Both the position numbers and the translations under genes were made by a program. Source: Urophycis tenuis (Eukaryota > Chordata > Actinopteri > Gadiformes > Phycidae). Taken from it: a DNA stretch of 64,000 nucleotides. The notes below the pieces were generated by a model, which ran no database searches, was not told where the DNA came from, and worked only from the letters and a program-made list of their open reading frames with translations. The stretch covers positions 2,029,580 to 2,093,579 of the forward strand of contig JAXIVH010000014.1 in the NCBI GenBank assembly GCA_036785325.1, written 5' to 3'. Positions 21,250-64,000 of this stretch are shown piece after piece; the first letter of the stretch is position 1, and each line of letters begins with the position of its first letter.

Positions 21250-23142
21250 ACGTGCATGAAGATTTTTATAGCTCATAAAAACGACCAGGAATCTTTCCGA
21301 AACAATACATCCTATCTGGCTGTTCACTGGAGCAAAATGCAAATCCGTCACACAATTGCTTATATTTTCGTCAGCCTTTATTCTGCCAGGTTTGCTTAGG
21401 AATCATAGTCATTTGTATGCAAAACATCAAATCACAGGAACCGATGCCAAGCTACAACTCTTATATGCGCTGTTTCGCTGATTTTAGGCATTTAAATAAA
21501 ATATATAGTGGATAGCATAATACAATTACAACTTACTTTTAAAGGGTTAGTAATTTCACATGAAACAAATAAATACCCACCTATCTCATTACATTAATAA
21601 TACTAATGAAGAAAAAAAACGAATGTTATTTTGGAAGGTTGTGTAATGCTGCCACACCACGCTGAACCTGTGTGATGAATATTTGTGATGTATGGTTTGA
21701 TTTTAACAACATTACCCTTTGTACTTCTTCAAAATGAAAAAATAAATACATTGGACAAACACATACATTTGCATCATCACTATAACCATGGCATGGTTCA
21801 ACTTTATTGTTCAGAGTGTTATGAACAAAGATAATATTAGATCAAATGTTGAGTCTCGCAGATGGATTTTTTGATTTAAGCAACATGTTCTCTGCAACGT
21901 CGCTAGGTGGCGCTGATGTAGCGGTCGCCTGGTTGTGTTGGTTACGTGCAGCTGTTCCCCGAGAATGTATAGGCTTTAGCATATTTAATTATGATGGGTG
22001 TCCTGGAAGAATATACTTACAATATGAAATGCCAGAGTCTTAGTGTACACCGTACACTTAATGCTGGGTAAAAAAAGATTAAAAAAAACACTGTAGGCAT
22101 ACACACAACATTCTATGAATGACCGTTCTACGACTGTTACATTACCAACCACTACATTAAGGACAAAAAATGAAATCAAGTGTAAAAAGGACATGATCAC
22201 TTCATTTCAAGGTTTTTTTTCTTCTCACAGACAGTCCTTGTGAACTGGTTTACTGTTGGTTAGTCAACAGCAGAGATACGGTCCACTATGGGTTCTGTTG
22301 AACACCTTTAAAAACCATTAAAAGTCAGCAGAGCCACTTTGTGGCCAGCAGATCTACATCGGAAGTCTCAACTTTTCCCAAAACATAATTGTTAAATAAT
22401 TGCCCTGCAAACATGCATGTCAGTTCACTTCCTCTTCCTTGTCGTCCTTTTGCAAACATGTTTCACGGCAGATGGAGAAATCCTGCAAATCAAAGTCAAG
22501 TGACTAAACAATGCAACAGGACCACTCTGTTGACTTGGTTTAATGTGTTTTGTAGAAGTATAACAGAAGTCAGTGTGCCCAAGGCGTTCAGACAAAATGA
22601 TGTGCTCTGTAACAAACAATACTAATCTTGCTGCAAGGCAGTGAACTGTATTTCAGGGCAGAGAAATGTTGACATCTTTCACTGTGGACATATATGAGGA
22701 CACACACTTTTATTTGTTCAAAGACAGCTAAGACAACATTCTCCATTTGCTCAACACACAAAAAAAACAAATACAAATAAAAAAAGGCATTCCTTAATGA
22801 CTCAACGGTCAATCAGTAATCCTGTTATGCTTGGCTCAATAACTGTATCAACTCGCCCAGCAAAAGTATGAAACAAAAACAAAAAAATAAAATAAAAATA
22901 CAATTCTACAAACGATGTTTGGCACTTGTGGTCTGCGATCCAGAGCAGATTCAGTAAATTGTCACTTGCCCCTGTCGTTTGAGTGCGTGTGCGTGTGTGT
23001 GTGTGTGTGTGGATGTTACGCTCCATAGGTTCCATGGTATACGTCATATGCATGGTTGCATTAGCAGCAGCTTACCAACTCATAGCAGCGAAGGTAAGGC
23101 TGTGGAACTTGGCCATGATGCTGAGTACGTGGCTCCTTAAGA

Positions 23143-23187
<45 letters not shown>

Positions 23188-23332
23188 ATGTGTGTACTCA
23201 ATGACAAGTCTGGGACAAGTATGTGTAATATTTAAGTCCTATGTCTTGTCTGCTCTTGCATGTTCTGTGCCGGTCTGCGAGAGTCTGTGACGTCGGACGA
23301 GGTTGTGTGTGTCTTGTGTGCGCCGGAGAGAT
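21250..23332. other. intergenic region and presumed brms1l 3' UTR
   Basis: No conserved exon is found on either strand. On the minus strand AATAAA occurs near 22708-22713, so about 22700-23332 may be brms1l 3' UTR. I searched this region by eye for the missing BRMS1L C-terminal sequence (motifs such as EWYIRG) and saw none. A (TG)n run lies at 23143-23187. The AT-rich part 21360-22200 shows nothing I recognise. Confidence 0.5.
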
Positions 23333-24110
23333 TTAACAGTTGAGTATGGGTCTGTTTCTGTCTGTCCTGAAGGGAAACATGGAGCTTTCGGAGTCTGCCT
23401 TCCCTCTGTGAGGAGTCAATGTGGCAACAGCCTGGAAGAAATGCAATCAAGTGCGCGCACACACACACACACACACAAATTACAGATATGTCTTCCATAG
23501 TCACAGACAGAACACATGTTGATACTTCAAAATGGCTATTTTACATAAACACACATACAAACCTTCCTGATGGCAGTCCAGTCCTCCAAGATGTCCAGGT
23601 CAGGGAGCATGTAGACTATATATGGGCGTGGGTGGAGTTAGGGACAACAACTGATTCATAACTATATATAGTCAAAACCAGGAGGCAATGGAAACCGTGT
23701 TATACCTGCACAGTGGGAGTCCTGCTTTGACCTTCTACATTAAACAACAAAAATCCGACATGGGTAAAATACGGCTGCAGGCTTGTGTGGAATGGACGGG
23801 ATGTGAAATGTGGACCATGTTCCCTGTAATGTCTATTTTTAGAACACACACATACACCCAATGGGCACTTCTAAGAATTAGAAGGATATCTGAGACCACA
23901 GAAGGCCGTCTTCTCTTCTTGTCTGGGCTTAAGGCATCTCTCCTTTTCCTCCGGCCCGAGACCTCATCACTCCACAGCTCTGAAGATGACAAAATAAGTA
24001 CATAAATATATGGTGATAATAATCACACAGTCATAGGTTACATTCAATTGCATTTGAATGCATATGAGGCACTGCTTATGCTTTTACATAATTTTTGTAT
24101 ATTCCTTGAA

Positions 24111-24141
<31 letters not shown>

Positions 24142-24492
24142 CCTGATGTGATGTCTATGCTGTGTTTGTCCTCCTCCAGCCTCCTGATCTTCTCCTCCAG
24201 TTCACTCTGCACAGAGTCAAAGAGCAGCAGCTTCTCGCTCTGTGCAAAACACAACACACACAAACAGACACACACACACACACACACAATATGTGATCTG
24301 CCAGTTTGATGGTGGAGACAAGACACTTTAATGAATGACTCTTAGGATCAAAATATTGAAGGCACCCTAATAATTACAATGAATCAATGGTGTGTATAGT
24401 GTATGCAAGCTAGAGTAGGCAATTTATTTAAACACATTTCTTGCTGCAAGATGCAAGACAGATGATGATGAAGGATAGATTACAGCAGTGTT

Positions 24493-24531
<39 letters not shown>

Positions 24532-24864
24532 ATCTTACCTCCCAGTGCTGACATGCTGCTTGGATCTCACACTCATATTTGTTCTTCACAGAATCCAGGC
24601 AGAGCTCCCTGTAGACACCTGAAACAAGGACCGGGTGAGAGAGACAAAGACAGAGACAGAGAGAAATAAGGAATGCAAATTGAGCCTGTACTGTGTGTAA
24701 TGTGAATATTTTCTTCCATCAATTAATCATTTTATCTTGTGGGGGTTTTTTCCCATCAAATAACAATTTAATTTGGTAATTTAGGGTAATGAAGAAACAT
24801 TTTTTACTGACAGCTATGGTGCCTGTGTGTGTGTGTGTGTGTGTGTGTGTCTGTGTGTGTGTGT

Positions 24865-24901
<37 letters not shown>

Positions 24902-24916
24902 TGTGTGTGTGTGTGT

Positions 24917-24959
<43 letters not shown>

Positions 24960-26037
24960 TGTGTGTGTGTGTGTGTGTGTTTACCTGCCACTTTGGTGCG
25001 GACCTGCATGCTCTCCAGCAGGCCTGCCAGGGGGTCCAGGTAGTCCACCGCCCGTCCAGCCTCCACCTCCGACAGCTTACTGTTTACCTGGCTCACTCGC
25101 TCACGGTACAACCTACACACACACACACACACACACAGACTCAAGTCATCTGCCTTGCAGGTGCAGATGCATATTCACTATGTGTTCACTATATATGTTC
25201 ACTGTATAATATAAAAACTAGCATGCGGTGACAGACTTGATGGTGGCAGGGTGCTGTGGGGGCGTGGACAGAGGAGGTGGATTAGCAGAACTATAACGCG
25301 AACAACCACAACTAGCCACTGGGCTCTTACTGGTCTTTGAGGTCAGTGAACTGCTTCTCCAAGTTGGACATTTCATCCAGACACTCCATCCTCCTCCTCT
25401 CACAGTCCTCCTCATCCATTTCTGGCAACAAAAACAAAATCAATAAAGAAATGAACAACCTCATACTGCTGTGTGCATCCTGTAACTATCCAGTAATTAT
25501 TTACTGTTTAATGAATATGCTCGTTAATAATATTAATAATAACCTTAACAATTACAGGCTAATAACCTGTAGTAATAATAATATTAAGGGAAAATGCACA
25601 TCATACAGACGGTAAATTAGCAATGATCAGCTGGGTCATTATCGTGAAATAAACATGCAACATGCATCACCTTACTTACTAAAGAAAACAATCATTTGGG
25701 AAATAATATAACAACAACAACAAATATTTGATTGACTTAAAAATTACTTCACTGCTTCAACAAAAAGGTTAGCTTGGAGATAGCGTCTATAGCAAGGGTC
25801 GGTAATCCATAGAAGCGGTGCGCTGGCAGCTAATTGACCACAATCAAGTTTTCATCAAAGCCTTTCAGTAATAGGTAATAATAACCCCCTCTCACCGGAG
25901 CTGTCGCCGTCCTCCTCCGACACAGAGGAGGTGTCGGAGTCCTCCTCCTCTGAGGTGGAGGCCTCCTGCTCGTGATCCTCCACGTCCATCTCCTCCGCCA
26001 CGTTCTCCTTCTTCTCTCGGTCCCGGTGCACTGGCAT
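23333..26037 (-). CDS. brms1l: BRMS1-like transcriptional repressor subunit, eight coding exons
   Basis: Coding exons from start to stop are 26037-25896, 25421-25331, 25112-24985, 24618-24539, 24239-24143, 23979-23890, 23627-23563 and 23431-23333, joining in phase to 263 residues. BRMS1L belongs to the Sds3-like family and acts in nuclear SIN3-HDAC corepressor complexes. The acidic, Ser-rich N-terminus (about 1-55) is followed by DEDCERRRMECLDEMSNLEK and long coiled coils through ESEKLLLFDSVQSELEEKI. A basic nuclear-localisation-like segment (RRKRRD, DKKRRRP, about 188-203) and GPYIVYMLPDLDILEDW come next. The last exon reads AVATLTPHRGKADSE, then diverges and stops, about 60 residues short of human BRMS1L (323 aa) and closer to the length of BRMS1 (246 aa). 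The start codon lies 5 nt after TTTTCTGCAG, which looks like an acceptor, so a noncoding first exon is likely. Exons 1-7 match BRMS1L better than BRMS1. Confidence 0.9.
23628..23889 (-). other. U12-type AT-AC intron in brms1l
   Basis: The only junction that joins GTGGTCTCAG (exon 6) to GCCCATATATAG (exon 7) in frame, giving SGPYIVYM as in BRMS1 and BRMS1L, uses donor ATATCCTTC and acceptor CCAC. ATATCCTT is the minor-spliceosome AT-AC donor consensus. TCCCTAAC lies with its branch adenosine about 10 nt before the 3' end, close to the U12 branch consensus TCCTTAAC and at the right distance. No GT donor or AG acceptor gives the conserved protein here. Confidence 0.9.
24112..24540. repeat. simple repeats flanking brms1l exon 5 and exon 4 donors
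   Basis: A (GT)n run at 24112-24138 lies just beyond the exon 5 donor on the minus strand. A (CA)n run at 24255-24288 precedes the exon 5 acceptor, and another (TG)n at 24497-24524 follows the exon 4 donor. The interval also includes coding exon 5 (24143-24239). Confidence 0.85.
24826..24980. repeat. (TG)n microsatellite at brms1l exon 3 donor
   Basis: The array has regular TCTG interruptions and begins four bases after the exon 3 donor GT on the minus strand, where the transcript reads GTAAACACACAC. A second short (CA)n at 25115-25138 forms the upstream side of the exon 3 acceptor, so exon 3 is bracketed by dinucleotide repeats. Confidence 0.95.
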
Positions 26038-27717
26038 GGCGACTGCAGAAAATGGGAAAGCGTCACGGAATGATGTTAGTAATAGCGAGATACTTTTTAC
26101 AGACTCCTACTGCTCTGGTGATGAGTACATGGCAGATAGGCTGGGCCTAATTAGGAGAACGACATGCCGTGTACATGTGTTATTGGTACTACAACAACAG
26201 ATCTGCATCTGAATCAAAACAGAATCAGTGTAGGCCTAATACTGTAGTGCATTGGGTGGTCCCTTCAGATGCATTCAGTACAACTGTTCAAATGCTGTAA
26301 TTTATCTGCAACTAAACATTAAGAAAAGTTCATTGTGTGTTTGTTTGAGAAGACATCCGTTTCAATCACTTAATACTTAGGCCTCATTACATTTGTGAAG
26401 GTTGTCATGCATTACCCACCCATCTGTGAAAATTACCCCCCGGTGATTGGGGAAGGTTTTTTTTTCTGATGTTAGAGTTAAAACGTTGAAATCCCTTGTT
26501 AAAAATATAACCATCGATTGTCGTTGCACAATGAAGCAAAAAAAGAACATGCAATATAAAGTAAACGAGACGTAGAGGGAGCAGAGTAAGATACAAGAAA
26601 CACACAAACAGTCTGAATATAAGGAGAGCACACAAAATATTTTAGAGAATGTAGTGCTTTGTGTTTCCCTCCTTTAGTGTATATCATTCATGGCTCTTCC
26701 AGCGTCAGGTAATTTAATGAAATACGTTCAAATGGGATTTTCACACTAGTTTAACAATGTTATGCAATATAAAATGTATTACAGATGTATGGCTCATGTT
26801 TTTATAGTTGCTTAAACAAATAAATAACAAAATATATAAAGTTGAATAAGACAATACGATCACGATTACACTCTAAATGTAAATAACTGATCCTAGATGT
26901 TCCTTGCGATGAGTCTTGCGACTTACATGTTATATTGAAGGATCCTTTGAGTTAAGGAAAGTGTCAATAATATTCCTTTAAATTGGATTTAAGGAATAGG
27001 TTTCAAAACTACTCGTGTAGCAAGCTGGGCTAAACGGCTAAAAACAAACCTCGACAGGACTTGGATGTGTTACTGGTAGTTGTAGTTTTTGGAGCGGTGA
27101 TTCTAAAGGTCATAAATCAATTCTAACACAAAACAAACTACTCTACCCAGATACCCACAGTGCCGCTTGAACTGTAGTAGAAACCGAGCGATCAATCAAA
27201 ATGCGTGAATCCCCTTTCAGATTAAACTGCAAGTTAAACCTCTACGTTGAGTAACAACGTTGGATAAGACGCAATGCGCGTATTCACACTAGTCATACAA
27301 GTTTGTTTATTTGTATAATGGGGCGTTCGTTTTTTCTGTCATCGATTGTTTTGTTTTCCCTCCTCCGCCATGATGTTCCATGGTATGGGCTGAACACCCA
27401 AGCTAACTAGCTCGTTTAGCCTGCTGGATACTTGTGTTTGGGAAGGGAGGTGGTGCAACGGGAAGATGCTTTGCGCCGCTAAGATTTACATAGCGTTTGC
27501 CTCCAATAGAATGCACCTTCACCAACGAGCTGTATTCATTGGTGAACCGGTCGTTGTTCTCGAGGGCTGCTAATTGACAGCACAGCGGTGTTTAAATGGT
27601 GGCCGAAGGACAGTACTTCGTAACAATTTAAAGATTAACGCTAGCTGAAGTAAGCTGCCAGGCTAGTTCAGAGCTAGCTCTTCCTCGCTCTGTACGATCC
27701 TCTGTCCTGCTGTAGGA
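26038..27717. promoter_or_regulatory. divergent brms1l-ralgapa1 upstream region
   Basis: The two genes are transcribed away from each other, with start codons 1.7 kb apart. Motifs near the ralgapa1 side are CCAAT at 27503-27507, a TTCACCAA...TTGGTGAA inverted pair at 27518-27546 and a TATA-less 5' UTR. On the minus strand an ATGGCGG (YY1-like) motif at 27365-27371 could mark the brms1l start. A consensus donor complement (ACTTAC) at 26921-26926 could end a brms1l noncoding exon. These assignments are weak; the remaining AT-rich DNA (26100-27000) shows no gene. Confidence 0.35.
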
Positions 27718-63941
<36,224 letters not shown>

Positions 63942-64000
63942 GTACGAACACGCGTGTGTGTGTGCTTGTGTGTAAACGCGCGCGTATGCGTGTCCGATTT

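Noticed and set aside
23040..23110. Possible extra brms1l exon on the minus strand followed by a GTAAG-like donor
   Set aside because: The translation (ending TFAAMSW) does not resemble the BRMS1L C-terminus and it lies after an in-frame stop, in the presumed 3' UTR.

Overview
This is vertebrate nuclear DNA, almost certainly from a ray-finned (teleost) fish. The genes are spliced, with GC-rich exons in compact introns. Long (TG)n/(CA)n microsatellites are extremely abundant, and the window holds tRNA-derived SINEs, a hAT-like MITE and other small inverted-repeat elements of the kind common in teleosts. No species-level call is possible from the sequence alone.

Layout. (1) 1-7183: repeat-rich DNA with no recognisable exon, most simply the first intron of a minus-strand ccdc85c whose first coding exon is 7184-7904. 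(2) 7905-11628: ccdc85c upstream region and intergenic repeats. (3) 11629-20031: a complete nine-exon hhipl1 on the plus strand, encoding a secreted protein with a folate-receptor-like domain, a beta-propeller and an SRCR domain. (4) 20032-23332: hhipl1 3' region, a tRNA-Thr(TGT) gene at 21177-21249 and the presumed brms1l 3' UTR. (5) 23333-26037: brms1l on the minus strand, eight coding exons, encoding a SIN3-HDAC complex subunit. It contains a textbook U12-type AT-AC intron and has a shortened, unfamiliar C-terminus. (6) 26038-27717: a divergent promoter region. (7) 27718-63941: the first 35 coding exons of ralgapa1 (RalGAP alpha-1) on the plus strand. The gene runs off the window before its Rap/Ran-GAP catalytic domain.

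The genes do not form one pathway; they are a conserved-synteny block. In human, CCDC85C-HHIPL1 lie at 14q32 and BRMS1L-RALGAPA1 at 14q13, whereas here the two pairs are neighbours.

The most notable observations are: an in-frame 1,713-nt extension of ralgapa1 exon 19, with two donors of the same phase; the AT-AC intron in brms1l; the altered brms1l C-terminus; a pair of inverted transposon copies flanking ralgapa1 exons 15-17; a large imperfect palindrome in ralgapa1 intron 1; and several exons whose splice sites abut very long (TG)n tracts. Exon boundaries were placed by hand from reading-frame phase, splice consensus and remembered similarity to the human proteins. No alignment was run.
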